The translations under genes and the position numbers were made by a program. The notes below the pieces were generated by a model that was not told the origin of the DNA, searched no databases, and worked only from the letters and a program-made list of their open reading frames with translations. A stretch of DNA of 64,000 nucleotides, taken from NCBI RefSeq assembly GCF_009296025.1, contig NZ_CP045178.1, positions 7,130,001 through 7,194,000 of the forward strand. Reading direction: 5' to 3'. Below, piece after piece: positions 7,309 through 16,680 of the stretch (positions are counted from its first letter, which is position 1; each line of letters begins with the position of its first letter). The DNA is from Streptomyces tsukubensis (GTDB taxonomy: Bacteria; Actinomycetota; Actinomycetes; Streptomycetales; Streptomycetaceae).

Positions 7309-7449
7309 ACCATCACGCTCGATCACTACGCGCACTTCATGCCGGAGGCAGGGAAGAAGGGGCGCGGGGCGGTCGATAGTCTGCTGGGGGAGCGGGCGGA
7401 GAGGAGTTCCGGTCCAAACTCCCCAGATTCTCCCCAGGCTCGATCCTGA
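7309..7449 (+). pseudogene. 3' remnant of a tyrosine recombinase (phage/ICE integrase)
   Basis: The frame ending in TGA at 7447-7449 encodes TITLDHYAHFMPEAGKKGRG followed by AVDSLLGERAERSSGPNSPD and SPQARS. TLDHYAHFMPEAG is the C-terminal segment of actinomycete tyrosine integrases, with the catalytic Tyr in DHYAHF. Nothing upstream in any frame gives the His-x-x-Arg box, so only the last 46 codons remain. It lies head-to-head with the asparagine-synthase fragment and marks the edge of a decayed mobile region. No attachment site or tRNA gene was found. Confidence 0.6.
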
Positions 7450-7498
7450 GTGCGGATTCGACCGTCCGACACGCGTAAACAACGAGGTGAGACGCGGT

Positions 7499-9301
7499 AT
7501 GTTCACGACCCGACCGACACTCCAGGGCACCTTCGGCATGGTGTCCTCCACTCACTGGCTCGCCTCGCAGTCCGCGATGGCCGTACTGGAGGACGGCGGA
7601 AACGCCTTCGACGCGGCCGTCGCCGCGGGGTTCGTCCTGCATGTGGTGGAGCCGCATCTCAACGGACCCGGGGGCGAGGTGCCCATCATCCTCGCCCCGG
7701 CCGGTGGTGAGGTGCGCGTCCTGTGCGGCCAGGGGCCCGCCCCCGCCGGGGCCACCGTGGAGCACTACCGCTCGCTCGGGCTCGACCTCGTGCCCGGCAC
7801 GGGACCGCTCGCGGCGGCCGTCCCCGGCGCCTTCGACGCCTGGATGACGCTGCTGCGCGACCACGGCACCAAGTCCCTCGCCGATGTACTGAGGTTCGCC
7901 ATCGGATACGCCGAGGACGGCCACGCCCCCGTGGAGCGCGTCGGTCAGACCGTGGAGACCGTCCGGGCGCTCTTCGAGACCGAATGGCCCTCCTCGGCGG
8001 ACATTTACCTCAAGGACGGCAAGTCACCGCAACCCGGCGAACTGCTGCGCAACCGCCCGCTCGCCGCGACCTGGCGCCGCCTCGTGGCCGAGGCCGAGGA
8101 GAGCGCGGACGACCGGGTCGGACAGATAGAGGCCGCCAGGAAGATCTGGAGCGAGGGTTTCATCGCCGAGGCCATCGTCCGGCAGGCCGGGCGCCCCACG
8201 ATGGACACCAGCGGCGAACACCACACCGGTACGCTCACCGCCGCCGACCTGGCGGAGTGGACGGCCGGTTACGAGGAGCCCGCGACCTACGACTGGAACG
8301 GCTGGACCCTCTGCAAGGCCGGCGGCTGGAGCCAGGGACCGGCTCTGCTCCAGCAGCTCGCCCTCCTCCCCGCCGAGCTGCCCGCCTACGGCTCCGCCGA
8401 CTACGTTCACCTCCTCATCGAGGGCTGCAAGCTCGCCATGGCCGACCGTGAGGCCTGGTACGGGGACGCCGAGGAAGTGCCCCTCCATGCCCTGCTCTCC
8501 GACGAGTACAACAAGGAGCGCCGCGCCCTCATCGGTGAGGCCGCCTCCCACGAACTACGGCCGGGCAGCCCCGGAGGCAGGACGCCCGCGCTCTCCGCGC
8601 AGGCCCTCGCCGTCGCCGCGGGTGAACCCGGTTTCGGCCACCCCGACGTGCCCGTGGCCGGTGCGGGCGAGCCCACGGTCGCCAAGGACGGGGCGACCCG
8701 CGGGGACACCTGTCACGTCGACATCGTCGACCGCTGGGGCAACATGGTCGCCGCCACGCCGAGTGGTGGGTGGCTCCAGTCCAACCCCGTCGTGCCCGAG
8801 CTCGGCTTCCCCCTCGGTACGCGCCTCCAGATGGCCTGGCTCGACGACGGACTGCCCAACTCCCTGACGCCGGGGCGGCGCCCCCGCACCACCCTCAGCC
8901 CTTCCCTCGCGCTGCGCGACGGAGTGCCCGTCATGGCCTTCGGTACCCCCGGTGGCGACCAGCAGGACCAGTGGCAGACCCACTTCTTCCTCGCCGTCGC
9001 ACTCCGCCCCTCGGTACGTGGCGGAGTCGACCTACAGGGTGCCATCGACGCTCCGAACTGGCACAACGACTCCTTTCCCGGTTCCTTCTACCCGCGCGCC
9101 ATGCTGCCGGGCAGCGTCACCGTCGAGGCAGGGCTCGACGAGTCGGTCGTCGGGGAACTGCGCGAGAGGGGCCACCGGGTGACCGTCGGCGACGCCTGGT
9201 CGGAGGGGCGGCTCTGCGCGGTGGCACGCGACCCCAGGACGGGCGTGCTCTCGGCCGCCGCCAACCCGCGCGGCATGCAGGGGTACGCCGTCGGCCGCTG
9301 A
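7499..9301 (+). CDS. ggt: Gamma-glutamyltransferase (GGT family)
   Basis: 600 residues, the normal length of the precursor. The N-terminal part (STHWLASQSAMAVLEDGGNAFDAAVAAGFVLHVVEPHLNGPGGEVP) and the autoprocessing site GDTCHVDIVDRWGNMV, in which Thr404 becomes the N-terminal nucleophile of the small subunit, identify the family; the tail has LSPSLAL and FGTPGGDQQDQW. Such enzymes cleave or transfer gamma-glutamyl groups (glutathione, poly-glutamate or gamma-glutamyl metabolites). No signal peptide is visible, so a cytoplasmic enzyme is likely. ATG at 7499 is chosen because GAGGTGAG lies 8 bases upstream; a GTG four codons earlier would overlap that site. Confidence 0.92.
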   Translation: MFTTRPTLQGTFGMVSSTHWLASQSAMAVLEDGGNAFDAAVAAGFVLHVVEPHLNGPGGEVPIILAPAGGEVRVLCGQGPAPAGATVEHYRSLGLDLVPGTGPLAAAVPGAFDAWMTLLRDHGTKSLADVLRFAIGYAEDGHAPVERVGQTVETVRALFETEWPSSADIYLKDGKSPQPGELLRNRPLAATWRRLVAEAEESADDRVGQIEAARKIWSEGFIAEAIVRQAGRPTMDTSGEHHTGTLTAADLAEWTAGYEEPATYDWNGWTLCKAGGWSQGPALLQQLALLPAELPAYGSADYVHLLIEGCKLAMADREAWYGDAEEVPLHALLSDEYNKERRALIGEAASHELRPGSPGGRTPALSAQALAVAAGEPGFGHPDVPVAGAGEPTVAKDGATRGDTCHVDIVDRWGNMVAATPSGGWLQSNPVVPELGFPLGTRLQMAWLDDGLPNSLTPGRRPRTTLSPSLALRDGVPVMAFGTPGGDQQDQWQTHFFLAVALRPSVRGGVDLQGAIDAPNWHNDSFPGSFYPRAMLPGSVTVEAGLDESVVGELRERGHRVTVGDAWSEGRLCAVARDPRTGVLSAAANPRGMQGYAVGR

Positions 9302-9345
9302 CGTGCGTCGATGGCCGCGCGGAGCCGCTGAAGCCCCGCTGAGTG

Positions 9346-9434
9346 CCTGCCGCCCGGAGTGCTCGCTGTCCGCCGAGCGTCTGCTGCCCGCCGCCTCCTC
9401 GGCGGATGACGGGCGGTGGGCAGCGGGCGGCAGG
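9346..9434 (+). terminator. Compound hairpin after ggt
   Basis: CCTGCCGCCCG (9346-9356) pairs perfectly with CGGGCGGCAGG (9424-9434), and within it CCGCC-TCCTC-GGCGG (9391-9405) forms an inner hairpin. No T-run follows, as is usual for streptomycete terminators. Candidate terminator of ggt. Confidence 0.5.
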
Positions 9435-9558
9435 TGACGGGTGGTGTGCGGCGGGCAGGGGGCGGGAAGTGCGGGGCGGATCCGGGTGTTCGCCCCGATT
9501 CCACCCTCTGTACACCGGGACGGCGGGGAATGTCAGTGCCGCGTGCTCTCATGGGGAC

Positions 9559-10404
9559 ATGATCGAAGACATGCTCGAACTCGGTGATTTCCTCGAACAG
9601 GGAGTGCGCGATGTCGAGGCGGCGGTCCGCGAGGCCGCCGCGCTCGACATCATGCCCCGCTTCCGGCAGCTCGGCGCGGACGAGGTGGCGGAGAAGTCAG
9701 GCCCCCACGACCTGGTCACCGTCGCGGACAGGGAGGCGGAGGAGCGGCTGACCGCGTCGCTGACCTCTCTGCTGCCAGGCTCCGTCGTCGTCGGTGAGGA
9801 GGCGGTCGCCGCCGACCCGGACAGCTACGGCGCGCTGCGGGGCGCGGCCCCCGTCTGGATCATCGACCCGATCGACGGCACCCGCCAGTTCGTCCACGGT
9901 GACCCGGGGTTCTGCACACTGGTGGCGCTGGCCGTGCGCGGCGAGGTGCTCGCGTCCTGGACGTACGCCCCGGCGCTGGACGAGATGGCCGTCGCCGTAC
10001 GCGGTCGGGGCGCCACCCTGAACGGCGCACCCCTGCGGACCAGGGCCCCCGGCGCGGGCCGTCCCCTCGAAGTGGCCATGTCGCACCCGGACTTCACCAC
10101 CGACGAGCAGAAGCGCGCCCTGCTCCCGCTGCGCACCGAAGACGTCAGCCCCAGGCCCTGCGGCTCCGCGGGCCTGGAGTATCTGGCCATCGCCAGGGGA
10201 GAGCTGGACTCCACCGCGTTCTCCTGGGAGCTGGCCTGGGACCACGCCGCCGGTATCCTCCTGGTCACCGAGGCGGGCGGCGCCCACCGCACCCTGACGG
10301 GTGAGCCGTTCCGCATAGTCGGGGGCAACGCCCTGCCGTTCGCGACCGCGCGCGACGAGACGACCGCGGCCAGGGTCGCCGGGTTGCTGGCCTCGGCGGC
10401 CTGA
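9559..10404 (+). CDS. Inositol monophosphatase family protein (possibly histidinol-phosphatase)
   Basis: 281 residues. The metal-binding motifs of the family are complete: GEEA near residue 80, WIIDPIDGTRQF at 100-111 (D103, D106, G107, T108) and WELAWDHAAG near 220. In actinobacteria the same fold serves as inositol-1-phosphatase, histidinol-phosphate phosphatase (HisN) and CysQ-like enzymes; the sequence alone does not settle which. Not next to histidine genes. The ATG at 9559 begins the first well-conserved helix; no good ribosome-binding site is seen, and an in-frame ATG at 9571 is an alternative. Confidence 0.87.
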   Translation: MIEDMLELGDFLEQGVRDVEAAVREAAALDIMPRFRQLGADEVAEKSGPHDLVTVADREAEERLTASLTSLLPGSVVVGEEAVAADPDSYGALRGAAPVWIIDPIDGTRQFVHGDPGFCTLVALAVRGEVLASWTYAPALDEMAVAVRGRGATLNGAPLRTRAPGAGRPLEVAMSHPDFTTDEQKRALLPLRTEDVSPRPCGSAGLEYLAIARGELDSTAFSWELAWDHAAGILLVTEAGGAHRTLTGEPFRIVGGNALPFATARDETTAARVAGLLASAA

Positions 10405-10647
10405 GAGGCCCTCGCGCCCCGGGCGCCGGGCCCGCGACGAGAGGGAGGCGGCCGGCACCCGCCTCGCAGCTCACCGCGCACCCTCCTCGCGGTCCGCCGC
10501 GCACCCGCCTCGCGACCCGTCCCGCCGCCGTCTGCGGGCCCGTCGGCAAGCCACGCCGCGAGGGCACGACACTCCCGTGGCCGTAAGCGCTCGCTTCCGC
10601 GCATATCCTGTGCCCCATTGACCGCCGGCTGACAAAGGAGTCCGAAG

Positions 10648-12069
10648 GTGCCGTCGATGCTCGATGCCGTCGTCGTGGGTGCGGGGCCCAACGGGCTGAC
10701 CGCCGCCGTCGAGTTGGCCCGCAGAGGGATGTCCGTAGCGGTCTTCGAGGCCGGGAGGACCATCGGGGGAGGGGCACGCACAGAAGAGCTGACGCTGCCC
10801 GGCTTCCGGCACGACCCCTGCTCCGCCGCCCACCCCCTGGGCGTGGGTTCCCCCGCCTTCAACGCCATGCCCCTCGACCGGTACGGGCTGCGGTGGCTGC
10901 ACGCCGAACTGCCGATGGCGCACCCCTTCCTCGACGGCACCGCGGCCGTACTCGCCCGCTCCGTCCCCGAGACCGCGGCGTCCTTCGGGCCGCGCGACGC
11001 CGGGGCGTACCGCAGGCTGGTCGAACCCTTCGTCGGCAAGTGGGACACCCTGGTCAAGGACTTCATGTCACTCCCGCTGACCGCGCTGCCCCGAGACCCG
11101 GTCACCCTCGCCCGTTTCGGCCTCGCGGGGCTGCCCCCTTCGACCTGGCTGGCCCGGCGCTTCCGCGACGACCGTGCCCGCACGCTCTTCGCCGGACTCG
11201 TCGCCCACATCATCGCCCCCCTCGGGGGATTCGCCACGGGCGCCGTCGGCCTCGTCTTCGCCCTGGCGGCGCACGCGGGCGGCTGGCCGGTGGCGCGAGG
11301 CGGCTCCCAGTCGATCTCCGACGCCCTCGGCGCGTATCTGAAGGACCTCGGCGGCGCCGTCCACACGGATTACGAGGTGAAGCGGCTCGACGACCTCCCG
11401 CCCGCCCGCGCGTACGTCTTCGACACCTCACCCACCGCGCTCGCCAGGATCGCGGGACTCGGCAGGGCCTACGAGAACTACCGCTACGGCGCGAGTGTCT
11501 TCAAAATCGACTACGCCCTCGACGGCCCGGTGCCCTGGACCGCTGAGGCCCCGAGGAGAGCGGGCACCGTCCAGATCGGCGCGAGCAGCCGCGAGATCGG
11601 CGCGGCCCTGCGCGCCGCGTCCCGCGAGGGCCGCGCGCCGGACGCGCCGTTCCTCATCACCGTTCAGCCGAGCCTCGCCGATCCCTCCCGAGCACCGGTG
11701 GGCAAGCACGTCTTCTGGGCCTACGGGCACGTACCGAACGGCTGGGACGGTGACCTGACCGACGCGGTCGAGCGCCAACTGGAGCGCTTCGCCCCCGGTT
11801 TCCGCGACCGGGTGCTGGCCCGCGCCACGGCGGGACCGCCCGAGCTGGCCGCGCGCAACCCCAACTATGTCGGCGGTGACATCGCCTGCGGCGCGGCGAG
11901 CGGCCTGCAACTGCTCCTGCGGCCCACGAAGTCGCTCTTCCCTTACACCACGAAACGTCCCGCCGTGTATCTCTGCTCCTCGGCCACCCCACCGGGCCCC
12001 GGGGTGCACGGTATGTCGGGCCACAACGCGGCGAAGGCGGTCTGGCGGGATCTGCGCAGGGCGGGTTGA
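10648..12069 (+). CDS. FAD-dependent NAD(P)-type oxidoreductase (phytoene-desaturase-like)
   Basis: 473 residues with an N-terminal Rossmann FAD-binding motif [28 protein letters not shown] (GxGxxG at residues 11-16) followed by [17 protein letters not shown], the hallmark of the CrtI/amine-oxidase-like NAD(P)/FAD oxidoreductases. The C-terminal [18 protein letters not shown] segment closes the FAD domain. Carotenoid genes are absent nearby, so a carotenoid role is not implied; streptomycete orphans of this type are uncharacterised to my knowledge. GTG start at 10648 with AAGGAG upstream. Confidence 0.88.
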   Translation: MPSMLDAVVVGAGPNGLTAAVELARRGMSVAVFEAGRTIGGGARTEELTLPGFRHDPCSAAHPLGVGSPAFNAMPLDRYGLRWLHAELPMAHPFLDGTAAVLARSVPETAASFGPRDAGAYRRLVEPFVGKWDTLVKDFMSLPLTALPRDPVTLARFGLAGLPPSTWLARRFRDDRARTLFAGLVAHIIAPLGGFATGAVGLVFALAAHAGGWPVARGGSQSISDALGAYLKDLGGAVHTDYEVKRLDDLPPARAYVFDTSPTALARIAGLGRAYENYRYGASVFKIDYALDGPVPWTAEAPRRAGTVQIGASSREIGAALRAASREGRAPDAPFLITVQPSLADPSRAPVGKHVFWAYGHVPNGWDGDLTDAVERQLERFAPGFRDRVLARATAGPPELAARNPNYVGGDIACGAASGLQLLLRPTKSLFPYTTKRPAVYLCSSATPPGPGVHGMSGHNAAKAVWRDLRRAG

Positions 12070-12189
12070 GAGGGCGGCGGCCGGTGCGGGGCCGGCCCGA
12101 TCCGGGAGGGACAGGACCACGGGCGAGCGCGCGCGGTCTGCCGGTCCGTCGTGGGCGCCCATGGTCGGTCGGTCGTCTGCGAGGACCCC

Positions 12190-13053
12190 TCAGGGCAGCA
12201 GGGCCGCGGCCAGCTCGTGGGGCCGGGCGGCGAACGGACTGTGGCTGCCGGGGAGGGTCCGCACGGCGAACGGATCGCCGGGTACCGCCAGGTCGGCTTC
12301 CGTGATCATCAGCTCCTGCACGGCGGGCGTCAGCGCCCGGTCGTCCGCGCAGCGCACGAAGGTCCTCGGTATCCGCCCCCACCGCGCGGGGGTCACGGTG
12401 ACAGGAGTGGCGGGGATCGCCAGGGGCAGATCGGTGCTCAGTGCCGACCGCCAGCGGTCGAAGCGGTCGGGTGGGGTGTCGTGATAGTGGGTCTGCCGTA
12501 GTTCCTCGACGTATGCGGGGTCCGGTGACAGCGGGTTGATCCGTACGGCGCCGAGCGCCTCGGGGTCGCCGAGGTGGAGACTCCGTCCCCGCGCCGCCGC
12601 GTTCTCGGGGGAGCCGGTGTAGTCGTGGAACCGTGGCCGTCCCGCGGGGACGAAGGCGGACAGGTAGACGATCCTGTCGACGAGTTCCGGCGCCCGCTCG
12701 GCGGCGAGTGACGCGGGGCCGCCGCCCGCGCTGTGCGCGACGAGCACGACACGGCGGTAATGACGCATCCGGCCCAGTGCGGCGAGCACCCTCTCGGCAC
12801 AGTCGTCCATGGTCACGGTGGTGAGCGCGGATTTCTCCGTCAGCATCCCCGGCTGTCCCGGCAGGAGGTATCCGCTCGGCGGCTGCGCGTCGAAGCCGTG
12901 TCCCGGCAGGTCGACGGCGACGCTCGCGGCGCCGAGCCCGGCGAGCGCGTGCCGCGTGGCCGCCCACTGCCAGGAGCTGTGCCAGGCCCCGTGCACGAGG
13001 ACGAGGACGGTATCAGGGGCGACGCCGGTCCGGCGGGCGGAGGAGTCTGTCAT
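12190..13053 (-). CDS. Alpha/beta hydrolase
   Basis: 287 residues of the EstA/salicylate-esterase-like alpha/beta hydrolase group. The oxyanion-hole motif LVHGAWHSSWQW is at residues 20-30, the nucleophile elbow AHSAGG places the catalytic Ser at 108, and GSHSPF near the C-terminus holds the catalytic His. No signal peptide, so cytoplasmic. Start ATG at 13053 (MTDSSARR). The gene is divergent from a LysR regulator 91 bp away, the classic arrangement for a LysR-controlled target gene, so it is probably regulated by that protein. Confidence 0.88.
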   Translation of the reverse strand: MTDSSARRTGVAPDTVLVLVHGAWHSSWQWAATRHALAGLGAASVAVDLPGHGFDAQPPSGYLLPGQPGMLTEKSALTTVTMDDCAERVLAALGRMRHYRRVVLVAHSAGGGPASLAAERAPELVDRIVYLSAFVPAGRPRFHDYTGSPENAAARGRSLHLGDPEALGAVRINPLSPDPAYVEELRQTHYHDTPPDRFDRWRSALSTDLPLAIPATPVTVTPARWGRIPRTFVRCADDRALTPAVQELMITEADLAVPGDPFAVRTLPGSHSPFAARPHELAAALLP

Positions 13054-13144
13054 GACCGTATTGCACGTGACGGCGCCCCGACGCCTCCAGCGAAGATCTG
13101 GCAAAGTGGGCCGCGATACTCAGGAGATATCGAGGGAGACCGGT
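13054..13144. promoter_or_regulatory. Divergent promoter region, alpha/beta hydrolase and LysR gene
   Basis: The 91-bp gap between the two start codons must hold both promoters and the LysR binding site. A dyad-like GATACTCAGGAGATATC near 13114-13130 is the best candidate for the operator by eye, but no clear T-N11-A palindrome stands out. Confidence 0.45.
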
Positions 13145-14089
13145 ATGGAGGCGCGGCACCTGCGGTACGCCCTGGCTCTCGCGGAGCACGAGCACTTCGG
13201 CAGGGCTGCCGCGTCCCTGGGCATCGCGCAGCCTCCCCTCTCCAAACAGATCGCCGACCTCGAACGCGAGGTGGGTGCCCGGCTGTTCGACAGGACACGC
13301 CAGGGGGTGTTCCCGACGGCGGCGGGCACGGCCTTCCTCTCCCGGGCACGCAGGGCGCTGGACGAGATCGCGGCCGCCTCGGTCGACGCGGCCAGGGCCG
13401 CACGCGGCGAAACGGGCCGGCTGCGCCTCGGGTTCATCGCCTCCGCGCTGCTCGAACCCCTCCCCGACGTCCTCGGCCGGTTCGGCCGCGAACGGCCCGA
13501 CGTGCGGCTGGAACTGCACGAGATGGCGACCAGCCGCAGCACCGCCGCCCTCGTCGCGGGGGAACTGGACGTGGCGATCACCCTCGGCCGGCCACGGGGT
13601 GCGGGCGCCGAGCGGCTGGCGTCGGTCACGATCGGCCACGACCACCTGGTCGCGGTCGTGAGCGGCGGACACCCCTACGCGGGCCAGAAATCGGTGAGCG
13701 TGGACCAGTTGCGGCGCCGTCCGCTCATCGTGGCGCCCGGCGAGGACGAGCCCGCCGTCGTAGCCGGACTGCGCGCCCTGTTCGGCAAGGACTCCCCGAC
13801 CCTCTCCGGCGCGACCGTCGCGCGGGACATCCATACGATCGTCGGCCTCGCCGCCTGTGGTGTGGGGGTGGGTCTCGGGCCCTCCCGCATGCTGGCGGCC
13901 CCGCGACCGGGCACGTGGTTCTGCGAGGTGACCCCGCACACCCCGCTGCCCGATCTGGTCCTGTCCTTCGCCGTCAAGGAACGGTCCCCGGTGCTGAACG
14001 CCTTCCTCGACGTCATCCGTGGCAACTGCCCCGATGTCGGAGCCGCCCTCGACCACTTCCTCGGGCCGGTGAGCACGGACGGCCACTGA
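13145..14089 (+). CDS. LysR-family transcriptional regulator
   Basis: 314 residues. The N-terminal winged helix-turn-helix (MEARHLRYALALAEHEHFGRAAASLGIAQPPLSKQIADLE) is residues 1-60, and the periplasmic-binding-protein-like effector domain starts near residue 90 (GRLRLGFIASALLEPLPDVLGRF). It probably regulates the divergent alpha/beta hydrolase in response to a small ligand. ATG at 13145 gives the standard LysR N-terminus; upstream in-frame codons are non-homologous. Confidence 0.92.
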   Translation: MEARHLRYALALAEHEHFGRAAASLGIAQPPLSKQIADLEREVGARLFDRTRQGVFPTAAGTAFLSRARRALDEIAAASVDAARAARGETGRLRLGFIASALLEPLPDVLGRFGRERPDVRLELHEMATSRSTAALVAGELDVAITLGRPRGAGAERLASVTIGHDHLVAVVSGGHPYAGQKSVSVDQLRRRPLIVAPGEDEPAVVAGLRALFGKDSPTLSGATVARDIHTIVGLAACGVGVGLGPSRMLAAPRPGTWFCEVTPHTPLPDLVLSFAVKERSPVLNAFLDVIRGNCPDVGAALDHFLGPVSTDGH

Positions 14090-14548
14090 CCGCTGAGGGA
14101 GCCTCCCTCCGGGCGTGCGTACTCGCGTCCGGGCCTGTACGCGCGTCGGGACCTGAATCCGCGTCCGGGCCTCTACCCGTGTCTGTACCCGCGCCCGCAC
14201 TCCGGCTCGCACCCGTGCCCGTACCCGTACCGCGCCCGTGCCCGTACTCCGGCTCGCACCCGCGTCCGTACCGCGCCCGTGCCCGCACTCCGGCCCCGTA
14301 CCGCCCGAAATCCGTGCCCGTACCGGTGCCCCACCCGCCTCGACATCAATGTCGGATTTCTGCCAGCCCGGCCGCCCGGTCTGTCCGACACTTGCGTCAT
14401 GCGAGCGACACGTTCCCCCCGGCCGCGGGCCGCCTCCGCGGCGCCGACGGCCGCCATGCCAGAGCGAGCCGCACCCCAGAAACCGCGGGCCGCGACCGTA
14501 CACAGGGAGACCGCGGCGGCGCGGACGCACACCGACACCTCGGCGCGG
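14090..14548. repeat. Degenerate tandem repeats upstream of Ada-AlkA
   Basis: From about 14110 to 14335 the sequence is built of degenerate, overlapping units such as CCCGTACCGCGCCCGTGCC and CACTCCGGCTCGCACCCG, in effect a pyrimidine-biased minisatellite. Beyond it, CGACAT-CA-ATGTCG (14341-14354) is a perfect 14-bp inverted repeat and a plausible operator. No convincing gene of its own; an in-frame ATG at 14399 could extend the Ada-AlkA protein. Confidence 0.55.
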
Positions 14549-16030
14549 ATGCACACCGACACCGACCGGTGCGTGCGGGCTGTCCAGTCCAAGGACGCCC
14601 GTTTCGACGGCTGGTTCTTCACCGCCGTACGCACCACAGGGATCTACTGTCGGCCGAGCTGCCCCGTCGTACCGCCCAAGCCGCAGAACATGACCTTCCA
14701 CCCCAGCGCCGCCGCCTGCCAGCAGGCCGGTTACCGGGCCTGCAAACGCTGTCGGCCCGACACCAGCCCAGGATCGCCCGAGTGGAACCACCGCGCCGAC
14801 CTGGTGGCCCGTGCCATGCGGCTCATCGGGGACGGAGCGGTGGACCGCGAAGGCGTGCCGGGGCTCGCCCGCCGCCTCGGATACAGCGAGCGTCAGATCG
14901 AGCGGCAGCTCCGTGCCGAACTGGGCGCGGGACCGCTCGCCCTCGCGCGGGCGCAGCGCGCCCAGACGGCGCGGCTGCTGATCGAGACGACGCCGCTGCC
15001 CATGGCGGAGATCACGTTCGCCGCGGGCTTCTCCTCCATCCGCAGCTTCAACGACACGGTGCAGGAGGTGTTCGCGCTCTCACCGACCGAGCTGCGCTCG
15101 CGCGGGGCCCGCCGCACAGGGGCCACCACGAGCGCGGGGACGATCACGCTCCGGCTTCCCTTCCGTGCCCCGTTCCACCCCGACAACCTCTTCGGTCACC
15201 TCGCGGCGACCGCCGTGCCCGGCATCGAGGAGTGGCGCGGCGGGGCCTACCGGCGCACCCTCCGCCTGCCGCACGGCCCCGGCGTCGTCGCCCTCACTCC
15301 GCTGCCCGACCACATCGGATGCCGACTGACCCTGACGGACCTGCGCGATCTGCCGGTCGCCACCAGCCGCTGCCGGCGGATGCTGGATCTCGACGCCGAC
15401 CCCGAGGCGGTCGACGACCGGCTGCGCGCGGACCCCCTGCTCGCTCCCCTTGTCGACAAAGCGCCAGGGCGTCGGGTGCCGCGCACGACGGACGAGGCGG
15501 AGTTCGCGGTCCGCGCCGTACTGGGCCAGCAGGTGTCCACAGCCGCGGCCCGCACGCACGCGGCCCGGCTCGTCACCGCGTACGGCGAACAGGTCGAGGA
15601 CCCTGAGGGCGGGCTGACCCACCTCTTCCCCACCCCGGAGGCCCTGTCCGGCCTCGACCCCGAGTCGCTCGCACTGCCCCGCTCCCGCCGCACCACCCTG
15701 CTCACCCTGGTCCGGGCCCTGGCCGAGGGAGAACTCACCCTCGGCGTCGAGAGCGACTGGGACCGCGCCCGCGAACAGCTCATGGCCCTGCCCGGCTTCG
15801 GCCCGTGGACCGTCGAGACCATCGCGATGCGCGCCCTCGGCGACCCGGACGCGTTCATCCCCGGCGACCTGGGGATCCGGCGTGCGGCGGCCGGTCTCGG
15901 TCTGCCCTCCACCCCCGCGGCCCTCACGGCACGGGCCGCGGCCTGGCGGCCCTGGCGGGCGTATGCCGTGCAGTACCTCTGGGCCACCGACGACCACGCC
16001 ATCAACCATCTGCCCGCCCCGGACGCGTAA
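14549..16030 (+). CDS. alkA: Ada regulatory domain fused to AlkA DNA-3-methyladenine glycosylase
   Basis: 493 residues combining methyl-phosphotriester sensing, transcription control and base excision. The Ada zinc-binding Cys set is intact: C34, C38, C65 and C68 (GIYCRPSCP and ACKRCRP), matching C38/C42/C69/C72 of E. coli Ada. Next come an AraC-type helix-turn-helix (about 90-170) and the AlkA N-terminal and HhH-GPD domains with LPGFGPWTVETIAMRALGDPD and the catalytic Asp in PGDLGIRR. It would excise alkylated purines and induce its own regulon. The start MHTDTDRC matches what I remember of family members; the upstream ATG at 14399 would add 50 low-complexity residues. The ogt gene follows by 17 bp. 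Confidence 0.92.
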   Translation: MHTDTDRCVRAVQSKDARFDGWFFTAVRTTGIYCRPSCPVVPPKPQNMTFHPSAAACQQAGYRACKRCRPDTSPGSPEWNHRADLVARAMRLIGDGAVDREGVPGLARRLGYSERQIERQLRAELGAGPLALARAQRAQTARLLIETTPLPMAEITFAAGFSSIRSFNDTVQEVFALSPTELRSRGARRTGATTSAGTITLRLPFRAPFHPDNLFGHLAATAVPGIEEWRGGAYRRTLRLPHGPGVVALTPLPDHIGCRLTLTDLRDLPVATSRCRRMLDLDADPEAVDDRLRADPLLAPLVDKAPGRRVPRTTDEAEFAVRAVLGQQVSTAAARTHAARLVTAYGEQVEDPEGGLTHLFPTPEALSGLDPESLALPRSRRTTLLTLVRALAEGELTLGVESDWDRAREQLMALPGFGPWTVETIAMRALGDPDAFIPGDLGIRRAAAGLGLPSTPAALTARAAAWRPWRAYAVQYLWATDDHAINHLPAPDA

Positions 16031-16047
16031 GGGACTCGCCCCGACCC

Positions 16048-16593
16048 ATGACCAGCACCACGCGCGCACACCAGTCGCGGGACCCGCGCCCCCGCAACCA
16101 CCACACCCTGCTGGACAGTCCGTACGGCGAACTGACACTCGTCGCCACCGACGGCCGCCTCAGCGGTCTGTACATGAGCCCGCACCGGCACCGGCCCGCG
16201 CAGGAGACCTTCGGAGAACGCGACGCGACCCCCTTCACCGAGGTGACCGCGCAGCTAAGGGCCTACTTCGCCGGTGAACTCACCACATTCGACCTGCCGC
16301 TCCACCTGGAAGGCACGCCCTTCCAGCGCAAGGTGTGGGAGCTGCTGACCCGCATCCCGTACGGCGAGACCCGCTCCTACGGTGACCTGGCCCGCGAACT
16401 CGGCAACGCGGGCGCGTCGCGGGCTGTGGGGCTCGCCAACGGGCGGAACCCGGTCAGCGTCATCGTCCCCTGTCACCGCGTCGTGGGCGCCGACGGGAGT
16501 CTCACCGGCTACGGCGGCGGCGTGGAACGCAAACGCGCGCTGCTGGCCTTCGAACGCCAGGGCGCGGCCTCACCCGCGGACGTCCTGTTCTGA
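16048..16593 (+). CDS. ogt: Methylated-DNA--protein-cysteine S-methyltransferase
   Basis: 181 residues. The active-site motif VIVPCHRVVG puts the alkyl-acceptor Cys at 142, preceded by the helix-turn-helix and arginine-finger region RSYGDLARELGNAGASRAVGLANGRNPVS. It removes O6-alkylguanine and O4-alkylthymine lesions by suicidal alkyl transfer. It follows the Ada-AlkA gene by 17 bp on the same strand, so the two alkylation-repair proteins are probably one operon under Ada control. Confidence 0.95.
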   Translation: MTSTTRAHQSRDPRPRNHHTLLDSPYGELTLVATDGRLSGLYMSPHRHRPAQETFGERDATPFTEVTAQLRAYFAGELTTFDLPLHLEGTPFQRKVWELLTRIPYGETRSYGDLARELGNAGASRAVGLANGRNPVSVIVPCHRVVGADGSLTGYGGGVERKRALLAFERQGAASPADVLF

Positions 16594-16675
16594 GGGACCG
16601 AGGAACTGAGAGCCCGAGGGATCGAGGGACTGAGGAACTGAGGGAGTGAGGGCCTGAGGGAGTGAGGGGATTGCC
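16594..16675. repeat. Purine-rich degenerate 10-bp tandem repeat
   Basis: Units resembling GAGGGACTGA, GAGGAACTGA and GAGGGAGTGA repeat about eight times between the convergent ogt and NUDIX genes. One strand is almost pyrimidine-free. It holds no gene. Confidence 0.6.
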
Positions 16676-16680
16676 CCGCC

